A DNA stretch of 64,000 bases from Psychroflexus lacisalsi (GTDB taxonomy: Bacteria > Bacteroidota > Bacteroidia > Flavobacteriales > Flavobacteriaceae): assembly GCF_020164495.1 (NCBI RefSeq), contig NZ_JAIQYZ010000007.1, positions 1-64,000 on the forward strand, read 5' to 3'. Positions 9,378 through 19,001 of this stretch are shown here, piece by piece. Within the stretch, counting starts at the first letter, position 1; the number at the start of each line of letters is the position of its first letter. Under the pieces are notes generated by a model. It did no database searches, was not told the DNA's origin, and worked only from the letters and a program-made list of their open reading frames with translations. Position numbers and translations under genes: made by a program.

Positions 9378-9556
9378 TTGTCATTTACTCATCAAAATTG
9401 GAAAATGATAAATTTACGAAATGTAATTTAAAAGAAATAAGGTAACTTTTAGGTATAAAGTGTTAAATATTTAAGTTTTAACTTTTGTTTGTGTTGTTTT
9501 ATTTTCATAATTATTGCTTCAAATCTCTCGCCAGTTATCTTAAGTAAAACATCAAA

Positions 9557-10384
9557 TTATTCCAGTTCAATGGGGTTGTTTTCTTTTTTTAATCTAGCCC
9601 TTCTCTCCTTTTCTAACTTTTCCTTTTGTCCAGGCTCAAATTGAAAACTTATTCCAGTTTGCTCCATGGCACCAATAGGGTTGGCATTGTAGTCTTCTTT
9701 AATTTCTAGAAAGCTGGATTTGTCAGTTTCTAAATATTCCTCGTTGGCTTGAGTATCAAAAACTGGATCCTTTAAAACTTTAAAACCTGTTAATTCAAAT
9801 ACATAAAATTTTTTTTCATCGGCTATTCTTACAATAAGCCCTGGCAAACCATTGAACTTATAAGGGCCGTCAGAAATAGGTATTTCTGTTGTAAACCAGG
9901 CTGTATAATGCCGCCCGGCATAGCTTGTTTTTGCTTTTTGGACTGCAAAACCTGCTATTTGTTTTGTTTCGGGTAAGATTCTCCAATCTATGTTCGAGAA
10001 GTCTTCGGTATACTCGTAATAATCCCTTACTATTTCTTCCCTATAACTAACTTCTCTAGATGCTAAATCCTTTGTGATGTAGTAATTAAATTCTGTCTTT
10101 GGTATTTTAGATCTCATTTCGCTAAAACTTTGTGGCGTGCGTTCAAGCTTTTTATAAGCTTTTTGTATTGAATCTCCAATATGCTGCCCTTCGCTGGAAA
10201 ATGTGGACTGTCCGCCTCCAGAAAAAAATATCATGGTTTCACTTTGGACTGATTCTGTATCTGTAGAATCGATCTGCCAAGTCATCTCGTAAGTGGCTTT
10301 ATGTTTAAATTTATCAGTTAATTCTTGTGCACTACAAAATGCAAATGATAAAATAAGCATGGTTATTGAAGACGTAAATTTCAT
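9557..10384 (-). CDS. GLPGLI family protein, cassette 1 (upstream copy)
   Basis: 275 aa. A signal peptide ends near residue 19 (FCSAQ). The signature YKFNGLPGLIVRIADEK is near residue 175, preceded by AWFTTEIPISDGP. The C-terminus is Lys/Arg/Glu-rich and ends NNPIELE, as in the GLPGLI protein at 8174-8977, so the two look like a paralogous pair. The gene is first in the cassette; the peptide gene starts 299 bp downstream, and that gap contains the two palindromes at 9352-9377, so the peptide may have its own promoter. The function is unknown for the family. Confidence 0.92.
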   Translation of the reverse strand: MKFTSSITMLILSFAFCSAQELTDKFKHKATYEMTWQIDSTDTESVQSETMIFFSGGGQSTFSSEGQHIGDSIQKAYKKLERTPQSFSEMRSKIPKTEFNYYITKDLASREVSYREEIVRDYYEYTEDFSNIDWRILPETKQIAGFAVQKAKTSYAGRHYTAWFTTEIPISDGPYKFNGLPGLIVRIADEKKFYVFELTGFKVLKDPVFDTQANEEYLETDKSSFLEIKEDYNANPIGAMEQTGISFQFEPGQKEKLEKERRARLKKENNPIELE

Positions 10385-10660
10385 GTTATTGGCTTTGATT
10401 TTTAAGCAAGCTAAACAAAAAGCATGATTTCAAACTGTTTTTCTAGTTAATATTAAGGGTTTAGTTTTTAAGTAATTTATGTTCATCAAAGGCTTCAGAG
10501 ATTATCTCATCTTTAGGCGCTACATCAATACATCTAAAACTCAAAGCTTGATGTCGAAATGCATTAAGCCTGCTCTGCTCAATTCAGAAAAAAGTCTTAA
10601 AAAATTTAAAAAATTATTTGATACGCAAAAGTTACTAAAATCACAATTGAATAAGAAAAC

Positions 10661-11092
10661 TCATTTTAGATGCCATTTGCTAGAGAAAAACTTAATAGCA
10701 GCCTGTACAAACACGGTCATGAAAATCAATACTAAAGCATTGCATATTGACGTAAAATTAGCTCCTGTCTTAAATGAACTTCCTAACGACCAAAACTCCT
10801 CTTCTTCGCCAAGGCTGAGGTAATGTCTAAAAAATATAACAGCTAAAATAGCAAACAAGTAATCCAATATGAAAATAATGTAATTCTTTTGGGTCCACTG
10901 GTAATAAGTAGCAGATGAGGTAACTATGGCCCAACCTATCCATATACTTATGTGGTAGCTTCTCAAAGCTAGTCAAACTTGATCTGGAGATTTTGTTTCT
11001 GAAAATGCATTGTCCAGTTTTAGAAGAAAAAATATTAGGATAACAAACCCGATAGCAACAAAACATCAACTTACTATTTTTTTAATAGACAT
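10661..11092 (-). pseudogene. Small membrane protein gene broken by two in-frame TGA codons
   Basis: Reading from the ATG at 11092, one frame gives 143 codons interrupted by TGA at 11068-11066 (codon 9) and 10975-10973 (codon 40). Around both stops the frame still reads as a sensible membrane protein: a hydrophobic segment (FVAIGFVILIFFLL) after the first stop, and SYHISIWIGWAIV, IIFILDYLFAILAVIFF and NALVLIFMTVF after the second. Both TGA could be former TGG (Trp) codons. An open remnant, 10661-10966, of 101 aa follows the second stop and could still be translated. The family is not recognised. It is downstream of nothing obvious and lies between two operons of the same strand. Confidence 0.6.
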
Positions 11093-11286
11093 GTCTATTT
11101 CGAATTTTATTCCATAAGAATATTATTAATGAACTAGTTTAAACCCTCACTAAATCTCATTAGATAAACCCAATATTATTGAATTATATTGACTTATATC
11201 TTGATTGAATTATGTGCGCTCTTGTTCAAAAAATTAAAGTATAATCTTACAGCGGAAGACTTGACCTAATATGTAAACCACAAAAA

Positions 11287-12996
11287 TTAGTCTACACTAA
11301 AAACTTTACGAATTGAAACTGGCTTTCCATCTTTAGTGAATCCTTCCAGTTCAACTTCAAATTCACCGCTTAAATCAGAAGTGAAAAAATTGAGTGATTT
11401 ATTACTTTCTATATCCACATAAGGGTTCCACCAGAGTTGATATCTATAGTCAGGAATGCGGTCTAAATCTTCATTTTTATAGTCAGGGCTATAATACTGC
11501 TTTGGGGATTGTGCCGTAATGATATTAGCAGACTTCATATACGTATCTCTAAATTCTTCGGGGAAATCCGCTTCTTTAGTTTCAACAGCAACCACACCCT
11601 GAAATGTTTGTGGACCAAAAAAAGTCTTTTTTGTGAGAAGTCCTATACTTTGAATTCTTTCTGCTGGAAAAGATATCAATTTACTATGTTCCTGTACCAC
11701 TACTCCATCAACAATCAGTAATGCTGGTAATGTAAATTGGCCATTGAAATTTTTATTCCTAACGAATATACTGTAGGTATCGTCTTTATTTTTTTCTACT
11801 CGTCCGGATTTTATTATTTCTACAAAAGTTTCACTAACTCCTTTGAATCTTTTGTAATCGTCCAAATTGTATATCGTTAATTCATTGCTGAAGAAATAAG
11901 ATTCATCTGCAGTAAATAAAGTTTGATCGGCCTTAGTTGCTGAAAACGCATTTTCGATTTGATTATTTATACTTTTATCTAAAATAGAATCTTTTAGGTT
12001 GATTAGGACTTTAGGTGGCTTAACGAAATCCAATTTTGAATAATCTGGACTTATACCTTTGTAAAGCTCAACAGAAAAATCGTCCTTGTCATAGTCTGAA
12101 AGTTGAAACAAGATTTCATCTACTGCTGTACTTTCATTTACGGTAAAGTTGAACTCACCATTTTCATCTACAGAAACAATGTTTACTTGACTTTGTTCAC
12201 CGGGAATGGATGTTATCAAATTGCTACTTTGAAAAGTTTGATTGTTTACTCCACTTATTTTACCCTTAAAGAACGAGCCTCTTACTTCTGGTAATATGAA
12301 ATTATCGGAGAAATTCCAGGCTTTATTACTATAAATCTCAAAATAATCAATGCTTTTTACTCGATTTGGCTTATCAAAACCATCTGTTTTTCTAACAGAA
12401 ATTGAAAAATCACCACTTACTTCTTTTAAATTATCAACAGACAAGACGACTTCTTCTCGTTTTGAAAATGAATTTTTATTCAGGCTTAAACTGAATTCAT
12501 TTGAAGTTTGAGGTTTGATCTCTTCTTTTACAGTTTCAATTGTGTCTTTACTAACAAGGCCTTTATTTGATTGTTGATATGGATTTAAAATATGAATATC
12601 CTGTTCAAAATAATATTTTTCGGCATTGAGCATCCAAGATGTATATCCAAGGATTTTATAAGCTCCTGAAGGCAAGCTGGAAGGAATAAAGAAGTCTGAA
12701 TAAGCCTGACCGTTTTCTAAATTTAATTTGTGTTTGAAGACTTCCTCTTGATCTGAGTTTACTAAAACTACCCATCCAATTTTACTAAGCATGCTCAGCT
12801 TTTGAGAGTCAGCATTCACACAATAAAATTTGTAAAGCAATTTTTCTCCACTCAGCAGTAAACTACTATTGATATGAAGGTAAACCTGCTCTTTAGGAAT
12901 TTCGTTTTGTAAAAATTCTTTATCTGTAGTTTGAGAATATGAATAATTCACAAATCCAATCCAGGTAATAAAAATTAAAATTATACTTTTTATCAT
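11287..12996 (-). CDS. Secreted macroglobulin/plug-like protein of the DUF4249 operon
   Basis: 569 aa with a signal peptide (about residues 1-21, ending SYSQT). The N-terminal third looks like a macroglobulin MG2-type beta domain (PKEQVYLHINSSLLLSGEKL, then LPSGAYKILGYTSWML). Towards the C-terminus a plug-like stretch is visible (LLIVDGVVVQ, then GVVAVETK), but there is no barrel. Such proteins are common in Bacteroidetes and of unknown role. It is the last of four tightly spaced minus-strand genes (15 bp after the DUF4249 gene), so it probably acts with the STN-type TonB receptor, perhaps as a periplasmic or outer-membrane accessory. Confidence 0.7.
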   Translation of the reverse strand: MIKSIILIFITWIGFVNYSYSQTTDKEFLQNEIPKEQVYLHINSSLLLSGEKLLYKFYCVNADSQKLSMLSKIGWVVLVNSDQEEVFKHKLNLENGQAYSDFFIPSSLPSGAYKILGYTSWMLNAEKYYFEQDIHILNPYQQSNKGLVSKDTIETVKEEIKPQTSNEFSLSLNKNSFSKREEVVLSVDNLKEVSGDFSISVRKTDGFDKPNRVKSIDYFEIYSNKAWNFSDNFILPEVRGSFFKGKISGVNNQTFQSSNLITSIPGEQSQVNIVSVDENGEFNFTVNESTAVDEILFQLSDYDKDDFSVELYKGISPDYSKLDFVKPPKVLINLKDSILDKSINNQIENAFSATKADQTLFTADESYFFSNELTIYNLDDYKRFKGVSETFVEIIKSGRVEKNKDDTYSIFVRNKNFNGQFTLPALLIVDGVVVQEHSKLISFPAERIQSIGLLTKKTFFGPQTFQGVVAVETKEADFPEEFRDTYMKSANIITAQSPKQYYSPDYKNEDLDRIPDYRYQLWWNPYVDIESNKSLNFFTSDLSGEFEVELEGFTKDGKPVSIRKVFSVD

Positions 12997-13011
12997 TCGT
13001 CTAGTTTGTGA

Positions 13012-14172
13012 TTAATCTTCCCAAAATTCAGGTCGTTCGTTCGTCCCAAAAACTGTACAATCTACACATCGCCTTGGAACTACTGAAAATATACCTCCTG
13101 GAGAAGTTGATGACCATCTTATTTGATTTTGCTGTATTTGTATTCTCAAAGCAGGAATACTAAGAGCAACTTCAACACAGTTAGCATCAGCAACAAATTT
13201 TGGTCTTGTACTTCCTTGAGGATAAAAATCTAAATAATCAAAGTAAAGCCGCTTACTAGATACGGTCGAAACATCAAAATATCCAATGATTTTTTCATCT
13301 TGGTTATTAATATTTGAAATATTGCCTGCAAAAAAACCAGGTTGAGTTTGTGAAAAAAGGTTATCAGAGCCTGAAAGCTCTTTGAGTATTTCAAGATACG
13401 CATAAGCTCCCTGACTAATAACAAATTGCCTTACCAATATGCTATACCTGTTGGAAACTTTAGGATCATTTGAGTTAACAAATGTGATAAACAAATCTTT
13501 TACACTGTTTTCTGAAAGTGTATTGGTATTGGCAATTATTATATTTTGAGATTCATCAGTCCGGTAGCAGGTATATTCTTCCCTTTGTTTCGGAACCTCA
13601 ACAATTTCACCATCTTCTATAATAAGGTCATTAACTTTAGCTGAATTAGAATTAAATTTAAATGTTTCAGTATACTCATATCTATAGTAATTGGAAGTTC
13701 CTGCGACGATTTCATTGTTCAATGTGATAGTAATCCCGTTTTCTCCGTTTAAATCAATGCGAGAAGCCTTGAGTTGATCTATATTACTAGTATTTGGCAA
13801 TTGCATAGATTCGGACTCATACTCCTGGCCATTTACTGAAATCCTAAGTTGATAGCCAACCCCTGGTTCGGCTGCAAAAGCATCTCTTGAGATGTAGATG
13901 CCCGGATCTGTTTCTTCAAAAACGTATTCGTTATTCCCTACTACCCTAACCTGAGCTCCAGATAAAGGGTTTGGGCCAGTTGTAGCAACGGCGTAAGTTT
14001 CTGATAACTTGATCTGATGTTGTTTTAGCTCATTTGTAATAGTTCCTTCTATAACAACAGCTTCCTCAAACCCTTCAGTTTCCAATGGGATTTCTTCAAC
14101 ACAAGAAACTGAAATTGCTATTAAAGCAATTAACAAAAATGATCGTATGTGTTTTATATTTAAGTTCATCAC
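13012..14172 (-). CDS. DUF4249 domain-containing lipoprotein
   Basis: 386 aa. The signal ends in a lipobox (AISVSC), so it is probably lipid-anchored at the outer membrane. The N-terminal EEAVVIEGTITNE and the region QIKLSETYAV...LSGAQVRV are typical of DUF4249 proteins. The C-terminus has a Cys pair (RRCVDCTVFG). DUF4249 proteins are regularly encoded beside TonB-dependent receptors with an STN domain, as here (13 bp downstream of that receptor gene), and are thought to work with it as a surface or periplasmic partner. The ligand is unknown. Confidence 0.88.
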   Translation of the reverse strand: MMNLNIKHIRSFLLIALIAISVSCVEEIPLETEGFEEAVVIEGTITNELKQHQIKLSETYAVATTGPNPLSGAQVRVVGNNEYVFEETDPGIYISRDAFAAEPGVGYQLRISVNGQEYESESMQLPNTSNIDQLKASRIDLNGENGITITLNNEIVAGTSNYYRYEYTETFKFNSNSAKVNDLIIEDGEIVEVPKQREEYTCYRTDESQNIIIANTNTLSENSVKDLFITFVNSNDPKVSNRYSILVRQFVISQGAYAYLEILKELSGSDNLFSQTQPGFFAGNISNINNQDEKIIGYFDVSTVSSKRLYFDYLDFYPQGSTRPKFVADANCVEVALSIPALRIQIQQNQIRWSSTSPGGIFSVVPRRCVDCTVFGTNERPEFWED

Positions 14173-14185
14173 CTCCTTTGGTTGT

Positions 14186-16939
14186 TTAAAATCTAAAATT
14201 ATAGGTTATTGTAGGAATTGGAATAGCAAAAATAGAGCTTTGAAAAGCCTTAACCTCACCATTATCAGTTACGAAAAATACAGAGTAGGGGTTATTTCTC
14301 CCCAGAACGTTGTACACTGAAATATTCCAAAAGCTATGTGCAAATTTCTCGATTTTATGGTTTCCTTCAACGTTAAAGCTTAGGTCCAATCGGTAATAAT
14401 CGGGGATTCTAAATTGGTTTCTATCGCTATAAACCACATATTCGGAATTATTGAAACTATACTTTCCTATTGGATAAGTAATCGGTCTTCCCGTTTGATA
14501 AACAAGATTAGCCGAGAAACTGAAGCGTTGTGTCAATTTATAATTCATCACAGCGCTAAAATCGTGAGGTTTATCAAAATTGGTCGGGAAAAAATCACCA
14601 TTATTTACTCTTTCTTCTTGAAAATCACCATCTAATTTTACAAATGATCTAGAATAGGTGTAGCCTAAATATCCGTTAAGCGCTCCCTTCTTTTTTCTAA
14701 GAAGTAATTCTACTCCATAAGCTTTTCCATCCCCTTGCAAAACTTCAGTTTCAATGTTGTCGTTTAAAAATAAATCAGCGCCAACTTTGTAATCCAACAG
14801 ATTGTCCGCTGTTTTGTAGTAACCTTCCAGACTTAGCTCATAAATGTTGTTATCAAAATTTTTGAAAAAGCCAAGAGCATATTGATTTGCTCTTTGTGGT
14901 TTTATAAAAGAATCCGATAACTTGTAGGTGTCTGTCGGTGCAGCTGTGGTGTTATTGGAAAGAGTATGAATGTATTGATAGGTATTATTGTAACTCAGTT
15001 TTGTTGAAAAATTGGGCGTAAGGAAATATCTCCCAGAAACTCTAACTTCTGGACCACTATAAGTTTTTATGACCTCACCACTATCAAAGCTTTCTGTTCC
15101 AGTGTTGGTGATTTCATTTCTAGGTAAACCCTCTTGATAAGTGTTTATTTCAGCTGGTCCAAAAGCTGTGAAAAACGAATACCTCAACCCGGCATTTATT
15201 AAAAGCTTATCATTTACCTCAAAACTGTCTTCAATGTAAACAGCAGTCTCTATCGCGCGTTCTTGAGGAATATTAAGTTCTTCGATTAATGATTCTGAAT
15301 TTCCTGGGCGTACTTCTCCAGGTGAAACATCATAATATTTTGCATTTATTCCGTAATTTAATGTATGTGCCTTATTATGAAAATATTTCATTTTCAATTT
15401 CACTTCAGACTCGTTGATTGTATATCCAGAGTCAAAATTGTTATCAAAGTCACTTTCATAATCTAAATTAAAATCATAATTGGAATTGGTTGCTACCAAT
15501 TCTCCACGATTTTTTTCATTTAACACTTTACTGTAAGATACTGCAAACATTCTATTAGTATAACTAAATAATGAATCTGAGGTTACACTGAAGACGTCAC
15601 TACTATAATATCCACTTACATTTAATTCATCCTTATTGTCAAATTCATGATTGTATTTTCCGACAAAATCATAGAATGAAGCTTGGCTATCTTTTAAAGA
15701 CTCATCGTCTAAAAGGTTTAAAATCCAGTCGGAGTAAGTGGCACGTCCGCCAACGATTAAGCTAGATTTTCCTTCAACAATCGGTATTTCGAGGCTCACA
15801 TTTCCAGTCACAGGCCCGAAGGAAACTTCTCCAGCGAATTTTTCTTTGTTTGCCTTTTTAGTGTTCAAATCGAAAACAGAAGATAATCTTCCTCCGTAAG
15901 CAGCAGGAATACTACCTTTATAAATACTAACATTACCCGTAGTAAATGGATTTAAGCCTGAAAATATTCCGAAAAAATGCGTTGGATTGTAAATTACTCC
16001 CTCATCGAGTAAAATTAAATTTTGATCTGTTTTACCACCTCTCACGTTGTAACCACTTGCTGCTTCTCCTGCAGTGGTAATCCCAGGTAAAGTGGTAGCA
16101 ACTTTCAAAATATCACGTTCACCTAAAACTAAAGGAATCGTTTTGATTTCTGAAACATTTATTTTTTCAACCCCAGTTAATGCAGATTTTACATTATCCC
16201 TTGCATTTGCTTCTATTAAAACTTCACCTAATTCTTCAAAGTTTTTTTCTAATTGAAAGTTTAAAACACCATCGCTGTAGACCACCAGACGCTTTTTCAT
16301 ATTATCTACACCAAGAGCCTGCATCTCAATTAAGTTTACTCCTTTTGGTAATTTTATACTGTAATTTCCGTCTATGTCGGTAACAGTTCCGGTATTTTGA
16401 TTTGGTAACAAAATATTCAAACCAGAAATTGGCTCTCCTTGTTTTGAAATTACTCTACCCGCAATCTGATAGCTATTTTGTTTAGACTGTCTATTTTCTT
16501 TCCCAATAAGGATAGTCTCAACAGTGTTTGATTTTTCAGTACTATTCACATAAAAAATAGGATTAGGTGTCTGAGTATCTTCTTCTGCAGGCTGTATTTT
16601 GTCTTTAGTTTCATAAAAATCATCAGAGAGCCTATCATAAATTATGCTTCCTTGAGTTAGGATGATACGTTGATCTTTAATAAAATAATTTATGTTTGTT
16701 TCTTCTAGAATATCACTCAATATGTTAAAAATACTGACTTGTGAGTATTCTCCAGATAACTTCTTAGAATCAAACCACTTTTCATCAAAGAAAAATCGAT
16801 AGCCAGTTTTCTCCTCAATCTCTATTATGACTTCGAGTAGATTTTTATTTTCAAAGCTTAAAGATATTTTGGAATCTAAGGTTTGAGCAATAACACAAGG
16901 AAAATAAATTAAAAATAAAAGAAACAAATATTTTCTCAT
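14186..16939 (-). CDS. TonB-dependent receptor with N-terminal STN domain
   Basis: 917 aa. Signal peptide residues 1-18. Residues about 20-110 form an STN (secretin/TonB short N-terminal) domain (LSFENKNLLEVIIEIEEKTGYRFFFDE), usually the contact for anti-sigma factors or regulation of the transporter. Residues about 155-235 are a carboxypeptidase-like domain (IAGRVISKQGEPISGLNILLPN). A plug follows (DILKVATTLPGITTAGEAASGYNVRGG) and then a 22-strand-type barrel ending ITYNFRF. Its ATG overlaps the stop of the upstream gene (ATGA, 16936-16939), which shows translational coupling. Together with DUF4249 it forms a known Bacteroidetes pair; the substrate cannot be read from the sequence. No FecR/ECF pair is present next to it. 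Confidence 0.92.
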   Translation of the reverse strand: MRKYLFLLFLIYFPCVIAQTLDSKISLSFENKNLLEVIIEIEEKTGYRFFFDEKWFDSKKLSGEYSQVSIFNILSDILEETNINYFIKDQRIILTQGSIIYDRLSDDFYETKDKIQPAEEDTQTPNPIFYVNSTEKSNTVETILIGKENRQSKQNSYQIAGRVISKQGEPISGLNILLPNQNTGTVTDIDGNYSIKLPKGVNLIEMQALGVDNMKKRLVVYSDGVLNFQLEKNFEELGEVLIEANARDNVKSALTGVEKINVSEIKTIPLVLGERDILKVATTLPGITTAGEAASGYNVRGGKTDQNLILLDEGVIYNPTHFFGIFSGLNPFTTGNVSIYKGSIPAAYGGRLSSVFDLNTKKANKEKFAGEVSFGPVTGNVSLEIPIVEGKSSLIVGGRATYSDWILNLLDDESLKDSQASFYDFVGKYNHEFDNKDELNVSGYYSSDVFSVTSDSLFSYTNRMFAVSYSKVLNEKNRGELVATNSNYDFNLDYESDFDNNFDSGYTINESEVKLKMKYFHNKAHTLNYGINAKYYDVSPGEVRPGNSESLIEELNIPQERAIETAVYIEDSFEVNDKLLINAGLRYSFFTAFGPAEINTYQEGLPRNEITNTGTESFDSGEVIKTYSGPEVRVSGRYFLTPNFSTKLSYNNTYQYIHTLSNNTTAAPTDTYKLSDSFIKPQRANQYALGFFKNFDNNIYELSLEGYYKTADNLLDYKVGADLFLNDNIETEVLQGDGKAYGVELLLRKKKGALNGYLGYTYSRSFVKLDGDFQEERVNNGDFFPTNFDKPHDFSAVMNYKLTQRFSFSANLVYQTGRPITYPIGKYSFNNSEYVVYSDRNQFRIPDYYRLDLSFNVEGNHKIEKFAHSFWNISVYNVLGRNNPYSVFFVTDNGEVKAFQSSIFAIPIPTITYNFRF

Positions 16940-17673
16940 TCGTCGATAACATTTTGTGTATTTGAAAGAATGAAGTTCATTTTCTCAGCAAGTCTCTCCA
17001 AGAATTCATCTGGATTATTTCTCGATTGCTTTTTAAAATCCCTATAAAAATCTTTAATTTCTTTTTTGTGGTCAGGAAATCTTGAAAAGAGATCTCTGCG
17101 TTTGTTTAAATCATGAAACTCATCATTATACTCAAAAACATAAGCAGGATTGGCAGTGTAAAATTCAAAATAGGCTAAGCTTTTATCTCTTCTCTCAGTT
17201 CTATTTTTGATGTGTTTTTTAAATATTTTAAAATCACCTTCTTCACTTATGATTTCATAAAAACCTAAGATGCTGGAATCATTTTCAGCCCTGATATAGC
17301 TGAATTTGTGATCACTAATTTCAAAATTATTGACCTTATCACTGAACAATTCAAAGAATAAATTCCTCTGCTCATATTGAAGGTAAATGAGTAATAGATC
17401 GTCATAAATATTAAATTTTAGTGTCACGTCGTTGTATAGTTGTCCATCATAAACTAATACTCCTTTTTGAAAATCATTGGACTCGAAGAACTTATGATTT
17501 TCATTGATCATTCTATGCTCTTCTATATATTCAACACCACGAAGCAATTTAGAGTTTTGAATTCCGGTTTGAGTGTCGTACCAAGAATAAATTTCCGTAT
17601 TAGGAAAGCTTTGGCCAAAACTGGACAGGCTGACAAATAAAATTAATAAAACTGAAGAATAATTTAAATACAT
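16936..17673 (-). CDS. Secreted protein of unknown function, first gene of the DUF4249 operon
   Basis: 245 aa with a signal peptide (about residues 1-20, ending SSFGQS). The body is rich in aromatic and charged residues with a Lys/Arg-rich, probably helical C-terminal third (KKEIKDFYRDFKKQSRNNP). No family is recognised. It overlaps the TonB receptor start by 4 bp and heads the operon, so a role in the same transport or surface complex is likely. The 249 bp upstream (17674-17922) is very AT-rich and holds the lspA promoter on the other strand. Confidence 0.7.
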   Translation of the reverse strand: MYLNYSSVLLILFVSLSSFGQSFPNTEIYSWYDTQTGIQNSKLLRGVEYIEEHRMINENHKFFESNDFQKGVLVYDGQLYNDVTLKFNIYDDLLLIYLQYEQRNLFFELFSDKVNNFEISDHKFSYIRAENDSSILGFYEIISEEGDFKIFKKHIKNRTERRDKSLAYFEFYTANPAYVFEYNDEFHDLNKRRDLFSRFPDHKKEIKDFYRDFKKQSRNNPDEFLERLAEKMNFILSNTQNVIDE

Positions 17674-17895
17674 TCAAAAATCATAAGAAGAGAATTCTAA
17701 ATTTTATAAAAGGATTAGTTTGGTGTGTAAACTTAAATAAATTAATTACTAATTTTAAAATAATATCAAATAAATAAATCATCAATTCTAATTTTTATAA
17801 ACAATAGTAAACCAATAAAATAAAATGACTTTCCTTAACTATATCCTACGACTCTGCAAAAGCCAGAAAATAAAATCGCAATTCAATAAAAAAAC

Positions 17896-17903
17896 TATTT
17901 TTG
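17896..17903 (+). promoter_or_regulatory. -7 promoter box for lspA
   Basis: TATTTTTG matches TAnnTTTG, the Bacteroidetes -7 box. Transcription would start near 17910, which supports the ATG at 17923 over the GTG at 17917. Confidence 0.55.
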
Positions 17904-17922
17904 TGGATTCAAATTAGTGTTT

Positions 17923-18519
17923 ATGTCTTTAAAGAAAGCTTCTCTCCTTATTCTACTTATATTAATTGTAGACCAAGTCTCCAAAATCTACATCAAAACC
18001 AACTTTATGTTGGGCGAAGAAATCAATGTTTTAGGATGGTTTCGCATACTTTTTGTAGAAAATGATGGTATGGCCTGGGGAGCAAAAATTCCAGGATCCT
18101 ATGGGAAAATTCTTTTGACGTCTTTTAGGATTGTCGCCATAGGACTCATCAGCTATTGGTTGTGGGACATCGTGAAGAAAAAATCCCCAAAAATCTTAAT
18201 AGTTTCAGTGTCTTTAATCTTGGCTGGAGCCATTGGAAACATTATTGATTCTGTATTTTACGGCATCATTTTCGACAGCAGTTTAGGTAATGTTGCTACA
18301 CTTTTTACAGAGGAACCTTACGGCGAATTGCTCAAGGGAAAAGTCGTGGACATGCTCTATTTCCCTCTTTATAATGACACCTTACCCAACTGGATTCCTA
18401 TTTGGGGAGGTGAGCGCTTTGTGTTTTTTGAACCTGTTTTCAATGTGGCCGATACAGCAATCAGCACAGGCTTTGGTTTATTGGTCGTGTTCAACAAAAA
18501 AGCTTTTCCAAAGAAGTAA
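17923..18519 (+). CDS. lspA: Signal peptidase II (lipoprotein signal peptidase)
   Basis: 198 aa from ATG 17923. It has four predicted membrane segments. Motifs of the aspartic peptidase family A8 are present: FVENDGMAWG near residue 44, GNIIDSVFYG near 105, and the catalytic aspartates D143 (KGKVVDMLYFP) and D177 (FNVADTAIS). It cleaves the signal peptide of prolipoproteins just before the lipid-modified Cys in the inner membrane; the lipoproteins in this window (3709, 13012, 43440) would be substrates. At about 200 aa it is longer than the roughly 165 aa of E. coli LspA, through an insert (about residues 118-140), as is usual in Bacteroidetes. Confidence 0.97.
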   Translation: MSLKKASLLILLILIVDQVSKIYIKTNFMLGEEINVLGWFRILFVENDGMAWGAKIPGSYGKILLTSFRIVAIGLISYWLWDIVKKKSPKILIVSVSLILAGAIGNIIDSVFYGIIFDSSLGNVATLFTEEPYGELLKGKVVDMLYFPLYNDTLPNWIPIWGGERFVFFEPVFNVADTAISTGFGLLVVFNKKAFPKK

Positions 18520-18521
18520 AC

Positions 18522-18956
18522 CTAAGATTTATTAGGCTGAATTTTTAGCAAGAGCTGGTAAGCCTGAATGTTATCTCTGGCAGTAATAGGGTAAGGTGCC
18601 AGATTTTTCAAGAATACAACATGCTCGGATGTGGAAAAGAGTTCTCTATGAAATCCAAGTGCGGGAATCGCGATTGTTTTGGAGGTCGTGTCCGTTCCAT
18701 CAAAAATCTCTAGCATCACGTTTGCTTCGCCAGGCCAAACGCAAGTTACTTTTTCAGGACACCTACCGTCATTTACAACACTTTTGAAAGTTAGCCGATA
18801 CCCATCAATATCTACTTGTTCCAAGACTTTAAGTTTGGTCACAATTTCAGGCACCTGCACTTTTTCTTGAGGTAGGTTTTTATTTTCTTCTGAATCTTGA
18901 GCCGTTAGACTTAAGGATAGCGATATCAAGCTTAGAATTAAAAAGGTAAATTTCAT
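18522..18956 (-). CDS. Secreted protein of unknown function
   Basis: 144 aa with a signal peptide (residues 1-19, ending LTAQD). The mature part is a compact beta-rich domain with the block DGRCPEKVTCVWPGEANV, which has two Cys spaced six apart and a conserved CVWPGEA motif found in many small exported bacterial proteins without a known function. It is convergent with lspA (2 bp between the stops) and has no operon partners; the ZIP gene upstream on the same strand ends 46 bp before its start. Confidence 0.7.
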   Translation of the reverse strand: MKFTFLILSLISLSLSLTAQDSEENKNLPQEKVQVPEIVTKLKVLEQVDIDGYRLTFKSVVNDGRCPEKVTCVWPGEANVMLEIFDGTDTTSKTIAIPALGFHRELFSTSEHVVFLKNLAPYPITARDNIQAYQLLLKIQPNKS

Positions 18957-19001
18957 GTGCCGTCTAGGTTTATTTGAAAATTAAATATAATAGAAATAGT
19001 T

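Noticed and set aside
10479-10823. 114-codon plus-strand frame
   Set aside because: It lies opposite the pseudogene at 10661-11092, which has membrane-protein features; the plus frame has a random Lys/Leu/Asn-rich composition and no signal.
10973-11068. Selenocysteine or recoded TGA in the small membrane protein
   Set aside because: No selenocysteine-type hairpin or Cys-rich context; both stops fit lost Trp codons, so decay is simpler.
10827-11069. 80-codon minus-strand frame
   Set aside because: It is an out-of-frame reading over the pseudogene; the other frame gives a consistent hydrophobic protein.
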